From: Candidatus Thorarchaeota archaeon
GTDB taxonomy: Archaea; Asgardarchaeota; Thorarchaeia; Thorarchaeales; Thorarchaeaceae
Assembly: GCA_016840385.1 (NCBI GenBank)
Contig: JAEOSL010000070.1
Location: 1-17,736, forward strand
Length of the DNA stretch: 17,736 nucleotides
Direction of reading: 5' to 3'
A model generated the notes under the pieces. It was not told the origin of the DNA and did not search any database. It saw nothing but the letters and a program-made list of their open reading frames with translations. Shown piece after piece: positions 6,824 through 15,616 of this stretch. A program made the translations under genes and the position numbers. The number at the start of each line of letters is the position of its first letter. Within the stretch, counting starts at the first letter, position 1.

Positions 6824-9800
6824 CTATCCTCGAATTGAAGATTTAGGAATTGTAATTTTGAATACGGTCCTATCAGTCAACTCTATATCGATGGCCCATC
6901 CATGAGCTTCGACAAGTTTCTTGACGATTGTTAGGCCGAGTCCTCTACCTTGTCCTTTTGTTGTGAACCCTCTCTTGAATATAATGTCTTTGATATCATT
7001 TGGAATAACCTCACCATCGTTTATTACTAATAATGTCATTCCAGTTCGAGATATTACTTTCCTCACTTCTATTATTTCTGGATGCCCATGCTCAACAGCG
7101 TTGTCAAGCAAGTTTTGGACAATCTGTGCTATTCTTGGTGAATCTCCTTGAATCTTTGGCAGCTCATCCATTTCGAATACTACATTGTCAGGAATTACAG
7201 TAGATGCTATCTCTTGAACTACTTGATTGAGATCTACAAGTTCGCTCTTCTCCACGACTAGCCCTGAGTCAGCTAGTTCAGCAGAGGATTGAAGAAGTTC
7301 TGATGTTTGTTGCGCCAAGCGATCAATCCTTTCAAGAACTTCATCATTGGGTTCACGTTTTAGTAATGTTATGAGTGTTCGAATACTCATCATTTTGTTT
7401 CCAAGATCGTGTGACATTACGTGTGCAAGTTCGCTTAGTTCCTCTTTCTGCCTTCTGAGTAAATTATCTGAAACTTTCCAATCCGTTACATCCTGGAAAA
7501 TACAAGCTGTTTGTTTGAATTTCCCAGACTCGTCATTTGTGGTTCTTCCACTGAATCTTCCAATTAGTTTAGACCCATCCTTTCTAATCATCTCATATTC
7601 AATATTAGATATTTCACCCTTGCTCTTGAATATAGGGAAAGAATCCTCGAAAATTTGCTCAGATTCCTCACTGAGAAACTCTCCAAAGTAGTGGCCAACT
7701 ACTTCATCTCTTTGATATCCAGTTCCATCAAGCCACGCTGAGTTAATGTCTACCACATAGCCATTTTCATCCAGTGTCTGATATCCTAAAGGCGCATTTT
7801 CATATAGAATTCTGAATCTCTTTTCGCCTTCCTCAAGAGCTCTTATTGTTTTCTTTAAGTCTGTAACATCAAGAGAGTATTCAATCATCTGAATGACGTT
7901 TCCATCATCACCGAAAATTGGGTGGGCATGAATTTCCACATCTCGGATGTTACCTTCATCGTCATAGTGTTTGTGTTCCACTATGACCGGTTTCTTTGTT
8001 CTCTTAACTTCCTCAAGGGGGCAAGGATGCTCACTTTGACTGCATGGTGTTTCGCTCCTGTGCGTAACGTAATGACAAGTTGGGTTCTCTTCGAGGTTAC
8101 CAATGCGCGCAACTTTATTGGCAAGCTTTATCGTGTAGTCTTTGGCGTCAATCACATAAAACGGGTGAGACAATGATTCCAGAACATTTTCCAGAAAATC
8201 AAGTTGCTTCTCAAGAGCCTCTTCAGCCTGTTTCCTTTCACTTATGTCCCTAGCAACGCTCTGAAAATGATGTGGTTGACCTTCGGAATCTGTGACTAGA
8301 GCAACATTGATTTCAACTGACATTTCAGTGCCATCCTTCTTCAGGAACGTCCGTTCATATACAGGGAAACTCTCTCCAGCTAGCAACTTGGTCAATTTCT
8401 CGTTCGCATCTTCACGGTCTACTGGAGCTATATTTTCTAGTATGGAAATTCCTATAAGTTCCTCGCGATCATATCCTAACATCCGGGCACCTTGTTCATT
8501 AACCTCAGTGTGAATACCATCGAGATTTATCAAGAATATAGCATCGTTCGTGCTATCAAACAACGCCTTGTATCTTGCTTCGCTTTTTCTAACCTCTTCC
8601 AGAGCATACTTTCGATCAGTTATATCCCTCCCAACTGAAACAATAAACTCGTTGTTATCATCAACCTTCATTAACGAAGCTTCATACTCAAAGGGGATTC
8701 GTTTTCCGCTCTTGGTGATTAATCTGATCTCGAGTGTTGCTATGCCTTCTGCCATCACATTCTGAATGGCATCATTGGCTCGTTCAAGGTCATCCCCATC
8801 GTAGAAGGAGTCGAGAGCTTTCATCGAAGCGATTTCTTCATCACTATACTCACTAATCTGCTGAAAGGCCTTGTTCCATCTAATGGCTTTCTTAGTTGAA
8901 GGCTCAAAGACAAAGAAAGTGTCATGTTGAGAATTCAATGCAGTTTCTGTGAACTCCATCTCGTTCCTCAGTTTTATCTCCGCTTTGTTTCGGTCTGTTA
9001 TATCAACAGCTGAGGATATTGCTCCACAGATATTCCCATCAACATCCAGCAACGCGACATTACGCCATGCGAGTAATCTCTCCTCACCACTTTTTGTTGT
9101 GATAAGATTCTCATATTTTTCTACTTCTGTGATCTTTCCAGACATTGCTTTGGAGTGAACTTCCTGAAGATCTGCTCTTAATCTCGGAGGAATGAAATTG
9201 TCAATCCACTTCAAACCGATTATTTCGTCTGCACTATAGCCTAATATCTCACATCCCATGCGGTTAATGTTAGTTACAATTCCTTCATTGTCGATAGTGA
9301 GTATCATTGATCCAATGATGTCTAGATATCGCTGCGCCTTTTCTTCTGATTCCTTGAGAATATCCTGCATTCGTTTCCTTTGCGTGATATCCATGAAAAC
9401 TCCCGCTGCTAATCTTTCTCCATTCTTTTCATAGGTTTGCGTTGACCAGTCAAGCAACCATATCCAGTTGCCATCCTTTGTCTTTATCCTGTATTCAACA
9501 TTGAACTCTTCATTGGGATCAAAGACTTTGGCATAAACCTGTTTTACTCTCTCAACATCGTCAGGATGAATTCGGTTGAACCACAATTCTTCCCCTGCTT
9601 TGTAAATCTCTTCAGGAGTATACCCATATATTTCCTCTACATTTTGACTAATGAATGTAGTTTCCCCTTTTGAGTTAGAAGTCCAAGAAACAACAGGAAT
9701 ATTCTCAACAAGAGATCGATACCTATCCTCGTTCTCTTGGAGCGCTTTTTCAGAAATCCGTCGTTCGATGTATTCACATACATGTTTTGCGAGTGTATCA

Positions 9801-12800
9801 ATCAGGCTTCGTTCCTCCTTTAGAAACGGTCCTTCAAAGTTGTCCGGTCTTTCCTCAGTGTAATATACCTGGATAGCTCCAATCTTTTCTTTGAACACCT
9901 TAATGTCAGCGGTTTGTTTCCATTTTGATTGTTTGAAATTCGATGTAGAGTAATCTTCTCCATTTATTTTTATTTTAGCACAGGTCACCTCAGGATACTG
10001 CCATGCAGGTGGGATTAGTTTGACTATAGCCTGAATTGCATCACTTGTTGAAATATCTGGGTCTCTCAACACGCTTGTTGTTTGATAAAGACAAGTGAGT
10101 TCCTTCATACGCTCACCGAGGTCGTGAGTCGTTTTCTTCAGTAATATTTCAGAATTGATACTCTCAGTAATATCCCGTGAAACACCTACGAGTACATCTT
10201 CACCGCTCCATCTCCCTAGTGTAATCCTCGTTTCTACTGGGATGATAGTCCCATCTTTTGCCATCAAAGGTACAGGACAGACTGTAGTCTCTCCCTTTAT
10301 CATTTCTTTGAGAATATTTGCTGCTTCCTCTCGTCGATCTGGAGGATGCACAATCAGCACGTCTAGACCATGAAGCTCTTCCTCAGAGTATCCGAGAAGA
10401 TCTCTCACTGAGTGATTAGTTGTGATTATCTTCGTGTCTAGTCCAACTATGAAAACAAGGTCGTCTATTGTTTCAAAAACGGTTTGGAAGTTCTCACGGC
10501 TATTAGCGATAGCTTGTTCTGCAACTTTTCTTTCAGTTATATCCAAAAATGAGGTAACCATCCTTCTAGGTATTGTTTGATAAGCATGGACCTCAAAAGC
10601 CCCAGAAATCTTGTCATCGTCATAGTTGATTTGTTCAGAACTCCACATTCTTCCATTGAGAGCAACCTCTTTGTACCTTTGAGGAATCTCTGTATTAGCA
10701 AGAGGGGGGAATGCTTGTTCGATAGTTTTTCCAATGAATTGACTATTTTCTACTCCAAGCAATTTATCAGCTGCAGGGTTTGCACCCTGGAACACAAGTT
10801 CATCATTGGCATTCAACTCATAGATGTGCATTCCCATAGGGGTCGATTCTATGATTTGCTTGTATCTCAACTCGCTGACCCGCAGGTTAGCTTCAATCTG
10901 CTTAAGGTCAGTAATATCTCGAATAAGACTCTGATACCCTATAGGTTCATCATTCTCCATGAGTAATGTATTTGTGATGTGATAGTAGAACTCAGAACCA
11001 TCATGGCGGATTCCCCTTACCTCATGTCCTTGTATTTGAGTTTCTTTATTTTCAAAACCCCTCTGAAATTCGTTTATTAATCTCTCTCTGTCATCTGGAT
11101 GCATTGATTCGGAAAAGTGAGTTCCGATTGTTTCATCAGGAGTTTTGCCAAAAAGTCGAGCACCTTGGGGACTGCACATTGTGATGATGCCTTCGGAGTC
11201 GGTAATGAATAACCCATCCGATAGATTTTCAAAAAGAAGGCGGTATCGCTCCTCACTTCGTTCAAGTGCTTCTTGATTTTGTTTTCTTTCGGTGATGTCA
11301 ACAACAAGAATTTGATATGCTGGCTCATTATTCAGCGTGATAAGCCTTGGACTAGTACTTAGCCACACCTCATTTCCATCTCCCCCAATAACTTTGAATT
11401 CATAATCTAATTCAGGAGCTTCTCCAGATTCCAGTGCAGCAGATATCCTATTGCGTCCTGCTTCACGTTCATCTTCCTCCAGTAAACCAAGAACATCTCG
11501 GTAGCTCATAGTTTGAAACTCTTCTTCTGAAAAACTTAGAATTCTCAGTAATGCCGGATTAGTATAAACGATACGGGGAGGACTGCCTTGAAGAACCAAA
11601 TAACCGTGAGAGCCATCTTCAACAAAAGTCCTAAACTGTTCTTCGCTCTCTCTCAGTCTTTCTTCAGCTTTTCTTCTTTCGGTAACATCTGTAATCGTCG
11701 CAATAGTGGAGAGTTTTCCTTCAAACTCGAAGTTCGCAATTTTCAATCTAACCTGCTTAAGACTACCATTCTTATGCAGCACCCTTACGTCATACTCTGA
11801 TAGTACTTCCTCACCAGCTAGTCTTTTACGATAACGGGCTATGATCCATTCCTGATCCTCGGGTGCTATGAGGTTCAAAAAGGGTGATCCCACAATCTCA
11901 TCGATTGTATATCCAAGCATCTCTGCTAATATCTCATTGGAGAAAACAATAATGCCTTCCTGAGTAATCTGGATTCCACTCTGTACGTTCTCTAAGAGAG
12001 TTCGATATTTGTATTCGCTTTCACTTAGTGAGCTTTCAGCTTCTTTTCGAGCAGTAATATCTTCTGCCATCCCCACGATGAAAGTAATCTCATCATGTTC
12101 ATCCTTCACCACCGTAACAGTGAGGTGTACCCATATGATATCTCCATCTTCACGAATATACCGCTTCTCCATTTGATATGAACTTCTCTTCCCTTGCAAC
12201 ACTTCCTCAAACAATTGTGCATCAATCAGTACATCATCAGGGTGAGTGATATCCGCGATTGTTATATTTCGGAGTTCATCAATCGTATAGCCTACAAGCT
12301 CTTGATATGCAGAGTTGACATCAATGATGTGGTCGTCTCTGCTAACTATCGTCATGCCGATTCTAGCATCTTCAAAGACACTCCTGAATCTTACTTCACT
12401 TGTTCTGAGATCCTCCTCTGCTTGCCTTTGCGTGGTAATGTCCTCAATAACTCCTATGGTAAATTCCGGGTTTCCACTACTGTCCCGTACTATTGAAACT
12501 GTTAAACGCCCCCAGATTCTCCCACCATCCTTACAGATATAGCACTTAATCATATTGTAGCTATCTCGTTTGCCCTCAATCAATTCTCTACTCAGCAGCT
12601 TTTCAGTTTCTAGATCATCTGGAATAGTGATATCAAACACATTGATTCCAACAAGTTGTCCATTGCTGTAACCGAGCATCTCCTCTGTTTTTTTGTTCGC
12701 TTCCAGAATCTCGCCAGACATCTTCACCCTTGCAACACCTACAGCGGAGTGTTCAAACATCGCTCTGAACCTGGCTTCACTCTCTTGCAGCTTCCTACGC

Positions 12801-15451
12801 ATTCCTATTTGTTCAGTAATATCCTCAACCATGCCAATGACGAACTCTGGTTTTCCCTCAACATCTCTTTTAATTGAAACATTCAGTCGTCCCCAAACAA
12901 TCTGTTCATTCTTATGGAAGAAGCGCTTCTCAATTGTGTATGTATCCCTCGTGCCATTGAATAATTCTTGATTCAGTTTCGATTCAACTTTCCAATCATC
13001 TGGGTGTGTAATTGATTCTACTTTTTTCAGTGTGAGTTCTTCAATTGTGTACCCTAGCATGTTCTCTAGCGCTTTGTTTACTCTAATTAGCTCACCTTCG
13101 ATGCCTGCATGCGAAGCACCGATTGGCGCATGGTCAAATATGAGTCTGAACTTAGCTTCACTAGCCAGATGCTCTTCTTCCGCTATCTTCTTCTCAGTGA
13201 TATCAGGTCCCGCGCTTAGAATCCCGACGACTTGACCTTCATACCCTCTAACAACTACATCAGACCATTGAATCCAACGGACGTTACCTGAAACTTCAAT
13301 GACTGGACCTTCATCAGTTTTCGATGGCTCAACCTGCCCTGACATTATCCCTAGCATATAATTACGTATCCTTTCCTGCTCCTGCTCAGGAATAAAAGTT
13401 TCAATCCAATTCTTACCTAGAATCTCTTCTTCTGCTAATCCAAGTATTGTGCAGCCTGTGTCATTAATCATGGTGATATCTAGGTTTGTATTCGTAGCTA
13501 GAATCATAGTACCTGCGAGATTGAGGTATGTTTTTGCACGGTCTCTCTCTGCATTGAGGAGTATCTCGGTTTTCTTTCGTTCTGTGATGTCTTCAACCAT
13601 GCCAATCGTATACTGTGGAGTTCCGTTAGCATCTCTGATTAAGGATACTGTCAATCTGCCCAGAACAATTTCGCCATCCTTTCGAATGTATCGTTTCTCA
13701 ATCTGATATCTCGTTTCTTCTGCTTCCAGCATGTTTTGTAATGCTATGCTATCTTTCTCAATATCCTCCGGATGAGTGAAATGAGATGTATTCATTTCCA
13801 AGAGTTCTTCGATATCATAGCCAAGAAATTCTTGTAGTGCTACGTTGGCTTCAACAATTTCTCCATCCATCAAAACAAGAGCCATTCCGATCCCAGCTTG
13901 TTCGAAATTGGCTCGTAGCCGCGACTCGCTCTTCTTGAGTGCACTCTGTGCCACCTTTGTTTCAGTCAGATCTTCAACCATTCCTATTACGTAATCTTGT
14001 GTTCCGTCTAGATCTCGGATGAGTGATACTGTTGTTTTACCCCAGACAATTTCTCCGTCCTTTCTGATATATCGTTTCTCTAACTTGTAGTTCTCCTTAT
14101 CACTGGCTACCAAATCTTGAAGAGCTGCTTGGTCCATTCCTCTGTCATCTGGGTGTGTAATATCGGAAATTGTCAATCCCTTAATTTCATTCGCATCATA
14201 CCCAAGAAGGTTCAATAGAGCTGAGTTAGCTTCACGAATGTGACCATTCATCACGAGTGCTATTCCAATTCCGGCATCATTAAAGATGGCTCGGAATTGT
14301 GATTCGCTCTCCTTTACCGTCTTTTCAGCCTCAAGACTTTCAGAAATATCCTTTGCAATATGAACAACTCCTACTTGTTCTCCTTGGTCATCTTGAATTG
14401 GAGACGTTGTCACTAAGAAGGGTTTACCCATACACGGGTCAGTAATTTTTGCAGTAGCTGGTATTCCAGTTTTGATTGTTTCTAGGTGTGGACATCCTGA
14501 AAATGGTTCGGATGAGCGATGCATTAATTCATAACATTTCTTTCCAATCAGCTCTTCTGAGGGGATTCCAAGAAAGTCTGACATGGTCTTATTTGCCTTG
14601 ATTATCTCAAATTCGTTATTCAAGACAGTAACTATATCTGGTATTGAATCAAAGGTATTTCTCCAAGCTCTCTCTGCGTTTCTTAGGTCAAGCTCTGCCT
14701 GCTTTCTCTTGGATATCTCAGCAACGGTTACAACAATACTCTCTTTGTCTTCGTGCAAATCCAGATCTGCAGTGTACCATCTCCTCTCTCCATTTGTCTT
14801 CAGTTCATAATCAAAACTCTGCCTTTCGCCAGATGCTCTGACTTCTTGTACCAATTTGATATATGTGCCTGCGATTGATGGTGGGAATATTTCGGATATG
14901 TGTTTTCCAATGAATTTCTCCGGAGGTTCAAATAGCTCCTCTCTAGAAATCGAATGGTATTGAGAAAATCTATTTTCTGAATCCACAACAAAGATCAAGT
15001 CGTTAAGTGATTGCACAAGTGTCCGTAATCGTTGTTCACTATCATGGAGGGCTTCCTCCGTCCTTTTATTTCTTACAACCTTTTTAATATGATATCCAAT
15101 CTCAGTGAATAATCCTTCGAGGTCATCACTTTTTTCTATATAATAATCAGCACCAAGATTCAATGCCTTAATGGCAATCTCCTCACGGCTATGTCCGGTG
15201 AAAATAATGAAAGGGATATCTATACCTTCATCCCTCACCCATTCAAGAATCTCTAGTCCATTCATCTGATCCGGTCCAAGATGGAAATCACATATAACTG
15301 CATCAAGATTACCTTCATCCAGAAATTGAACAGCTGCTTGAGCAGTTGTTGCTCTTACTAATTCCAGCTCTTCTTCTTGAACGCGTAAGAGTTGCTCAGC
15401 TATAAAGAGGAGGTCTTCATCATCATCGACGACCAGAATACGGAGTTTCAT
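6824..15451 (-). CDS. Giant soluble receiver - 19x PAS / GAF - histidine kinase
   Basis: A cytosolic multi-sensor kinase of 2875 residues; I see no membrane segment. Residues 1-120 are a receiver domain with acidic residues D9-D11, phospho-acceptor D55, T85 and K107. Nineteen PAS domains follow, each about 125 residues and closed by DIT-E-RK-like linkers; approximate ends are 250, 370, 497, 625, 754, 880, 1009, 1135, 1260, 1390, 1516, 1640, 1762, (GAF about 1775-1905), 2026, 2153, 2280, 2406, 2530 and 2658. The kinase core has phospho-acceptor His2681 in VMSHDLGNK, N-box QNLLDNAVEHG (Asn2784), a variant G1 box (NDGEVIP) and a normal G2 box (GRGLGL). The receiver is N-terminal, as in a number of archaeal kinases, so it probably takes part in feedback or phosphorelay. 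Several PAS units look duplicated. The start has a TATA-like box 25 bases upstream, fitting a leaderless mRNA. Signals and output partner are unknown. Confidence 0.95.
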   Translation of the reverse strand: MKLRILVVDDDEDLLFIAEQLLRVQEEELELVRATTAQAAVQFLDEGNLDAVICDFHLGPDQMNGLEILEWVRDEGIDIPFIIFTGHSREEIAIKALNLGADYYIEKSDDLEGLFTEIGYHIKKVVRNKRTEEALHDSEQRLRTLVQSLNDLIFVVDSENRFSQYHSISREELFEPPEKFIGKHISEIFPPSIAGTYIKLVQEVRASGERQSFDYELKTNGERRWYTADLDLHEDKESIVVTVAEISKRKQAELDLRNAERAWRNTFDSIPDIVTVLNNEFEIIKANKTMSDFLGIPSEELIGKKCYELMHRSSEPFSGCPHLETIKTGIPATAKITDPCMGKPFLVTTSPIQDDQGEQVGVVHIAKDISESLEAEKTVKESESQFRAIFNDAGIGIALVMNGHIREANSALLNLLGYDANEIKGLTISDITHPDDRGMDQAALQDLVASDKENYKLEKRYIRKDGEIVWGKTTVSLIRDLDGTQDYVIGMVEDLTETKVAQSALKKSESRLRANFEQAGIGMALVLMDGEIVEANVALQEFLGYDIEELLEMNTSHFTHPEDIEKDSIALQNMLEAEETRYQIEKRYIRKDGEIVLGRLTVSLIRDANGTPQYTIGMVEDITERKKTEILLNAERDRAKTYLNLAGTMILATNTNLDITMINDTGCTILGLAEEEILGKNWIETFIPEQEQERIRNYMLGIMSGQVEPSKTDEGPVIEVSGNVRWIQWSDVVVRGYEGQVVGILSAGPDITEKKIAEEEHLASEAKFRLIFDHAPIGASHAGIEGELIRVNKALENMLGYTIEELTLKKVESITHPDDWKVESKLNQELFNGTRDTYTIEKRFFHKNEQIVWGRLNVSIKRDVEGKPEFVIGMVEDITEQIGMRRKLQESEARFRAMFEHSAVGVARVKMSGEILEANKKTEEMLGYSNGQLVGINVFDITIPDDLETEKLLSRELIEGKRDSYNMIKCYICKDGGRIWGRLTVSIVRDSSGNPEFTIGVIEDITTQRQAEEDLRTSEVRFRSVFEDARIGMTIVSRDDHIIDVNSAYQELVGYTIDELRNITIADITHPDDVLIDAQLFEEVLQGKRSSYQMEKRYIREDGDIIWVHLTVTVVKDEHDEITFIVGMAEDITARKEAESSLSESEYKYRTLLENVQSGIQITQEGIIVFSNEILAEMLGYTIDEIVGSPFLNLIAPEDQEWIIARYRKRLAGEEVLSEYDVRVLHKNGSLKQVRLKIANFEFEGKLSTIATITDVTERRKAEERLRESEEQFRTFVEDGSHGYLVLQGSPPRIVYTNPALLRILSFSEEEFQTMSYRDVLGLLEEDEREAGRNRISAALESGEAPELDYEFKVIGGDGNEVWLSTSPRLITLNNEPAYQILVVDITERKQNQEALERSEERYRLLFENLSDGLFITDSEGIITMCSPQGARLFGKTPDETIGTHFSESMHPDDRERLINEFQRGFENKETQIQGHEVRGIRHDGSEFYYHITNTLLMENDEPIGYQSLIRDITDLKQIEANLRVSELRYKQIIESTPMGMHIYELNANDELVFQGANPAADKLLGVENSQFIGKTIEQAFPPLANTEIPQRYKEVALNGRMWSSEQINYDDDKISGAFEVHAYQTIPRRMVTSFLDITERKVAEQAIANSRENFQTVFETIDDLVFIVGLDTKIITTNHSVRDLLGYSEEELHGLDVLIVHPPDRREEAANILKEMIKGETTVCPVPLMAKDGTIIPVETRITLGRWSGEDVLVGVSRDITESINSEILLKKTTHDLGERMKELTCLYQTTSVLRDPDISTSDAIQAIVKLIPPAWQYPEVTCAKIKINGEDYSTSNFKQSKWKQTADIKVFKEKIGAIQVYYTEERPDNFEGPFLKEERSLIDTLAKHVCEYIERRISEKALQENEDRYRSLVENIPVVSWTSNSKGETTFISQNVEEIYGYTPEEIYKAGEELWFNRIHPDDVERVKQVYAKVFDPNEEFNVEYRIKTKDGNWIWLLDWSTQTYEKNGERLAAGVFMDITQRKRMQDILKESEEKAQRYLDIIGSMILTIDNEGIVTNINRMGCEILGYSADEIIGLKWIDNFIPPRLRADLQEVHSKAMSGKITEVEKYENLITTKSGEERLLAWRNVALLDVDGNICGAISSAVDITDRNKAEIKLRNEMEFTETALNSQHDTFFVFEPSTKKAIRWNKAFQQISEYSDEEIASMKALDSFYDGDDLERANDAIQNVMAEGIATLEIRLITKSGKRIPFEYEASLMKVDDNNEFIVSVGRDITDRKYALEEVRKSEARYKALFDSTNDAIFLINLDGIHTEVNEQGARMLGYDREELIGISILENIAPVDREDANEKLTKLLAGESFPVYERTFLKKDGTEMSVEINVALVTDSEGQPHHFQSVARDISERKQAEEALEKQLDFLENVLESLSHPFYVIDAKDYTIKLANKVARIGNLEENPTCHYVTHRSETPCSQSEHPCPLEEVKRTKKPVIVEHKHYDDEGNIRDVEIHAHPIFGDDGNVIQMIEYSLDVTDLKKTIRALEEGEKRFRILYENAPLGYQTLDENGYVVDINSAWLDGTGYQRDEVVGHYFGEFLSEESEQIFEDSFPIFKSKGEISNIEYEMIRKDGSKLIGRFSGRTTNDESGKFKQTACIFQDVTDWKVSDNLLRRQKEELSELAHVMSHDLGNKMMSIRTLITLLKREPNDEVLERIDRLAQQTSELLQSSAELADSGLVVEKSELVDLNQVVQEIASTVIPDNVVFEMDELPKIQGDSPRIAQIVQNLLDNAVEHGHPEIIEVRKVISRTGMTLLVINDGEVIPNDIKDIIFKRGFTTKGQGRGLGLTIVKKLVEAHGWAIDIELTDRTVFKITIPKSSIRG
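12046..14340 (-). repeat. Tandemly duplicated PAS units within the giant kinase
   Basis: PAS domains 3, 4, 6, 7 and 8 (residues about 370-1135) share a long common pattern: AGIGMALV-like start, an ITHPDD loop, EKRYIRKDGEIVWGR and IGMVEDITE at the end. The DNA also repeats: 13659-13699 and 14040-14080 are close copies 381 bases (127 codons) apart. PAS 5, which lies inside the series, is of a different type and instead resembles PAS 15 (GTMILATN and GSMILTID openings), so the array did not arise by one simple expansion. Confidence 0.75.
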
Positions 15452-15473
15452 TTAATTTTCCCCAGAACAATTT

Positions 15474-15480
15474 GATATAA
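15474..15480 (-). promoter_or_regulatory. TATA-like box of the giant kinase gene
   Basis: On the minus strand TTATATC lies about 25 bases before ATG 15451, which puts the predicted transcript start at or next to the start codon. The sequence between them (TCTGGGGAAAATTAA) has no good Shine-Dalgarno match. A leaderless transcript is the simplest reading. The inverted repeat at 15482-15515 starts directly upstream of this box, where TFB would bind. Confidence 0.5.
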
Positions 15481-15481
15481 C

Positions 15482-15515
15482 ACGTGAATTTATGTTGTTG
15501 TTTGGTTATTCACGT
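15482..15515. promoter_or_regulatory. Inverted repeat, candidate operator at the kinase promoter
   Basis: ACGTGAAT (15482-15489) and ATTCACGT (15508-15515) are exact reverse complements separated by 18 bases, so their centres are 26 bases apart. They abut the TATA-like box of the kinase gene. The sequence GTGAATT recurs at 15533-15539. The divergent GbsR/MarR-like regulator is the obvious candidate binder. Confidence 0.5.
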
Positions 15516-15535
15516 CTTTACCTTTAGCCATTGTG

Positions 15536-15562
15536 AATTAATCTCAATAATTTTGATTAATT
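15536..15562. promoter_or_regulatory. Second inverted repeat, candidate operator near the regulator promoter
   Basis: AATTAATC (15536-15543) and GATTAATT (15555-15562) are exact reverse complements separated by 11 bases. The site lies just upstream of the AT-rich promoter of the regulator gene. Because the region is very AT-rich a chance match is possible, so this is weaker than the first repeat. Confidence 0.35.
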
Positions 15563-15583
15563 TCGAATTTACTATAATATAAT

Positions 15584-15593
15584 AAAATTTAAA
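15584..15593 (+). promoter_or_regulatory. Promoter TATA region of the GbsR/MarR-like regulator
   Basis: An AT-only stretch (AAAATTTAAA) is centred about 28 bases before ATG 15617. There is no purine-rich ribosome-binding site between it and the ATG, which fits a leaderless transcript. Other AT-rich candidates lie at 15571-15583, so the exact box is uncertain. Confidence 0.4.
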
Positions 15594-15616
15594 TGTATTG
15601 ATGTATTAGTATAATA

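Noticed and set aside
6779..6847. A 22-codon plus-strand frame in the convergent gap, overlapping the end of the giant kinase
   Set aside because: No ribosome-binding site or promoter, very short, and half of it is antisense to the kinase gene.
15536..15600. AT-rich tract as a replication origin or attachment site
   Set aside because: No repeated origin boxes, no origin-binding gene nearby and no integrase; the tract is explained by two promoters.
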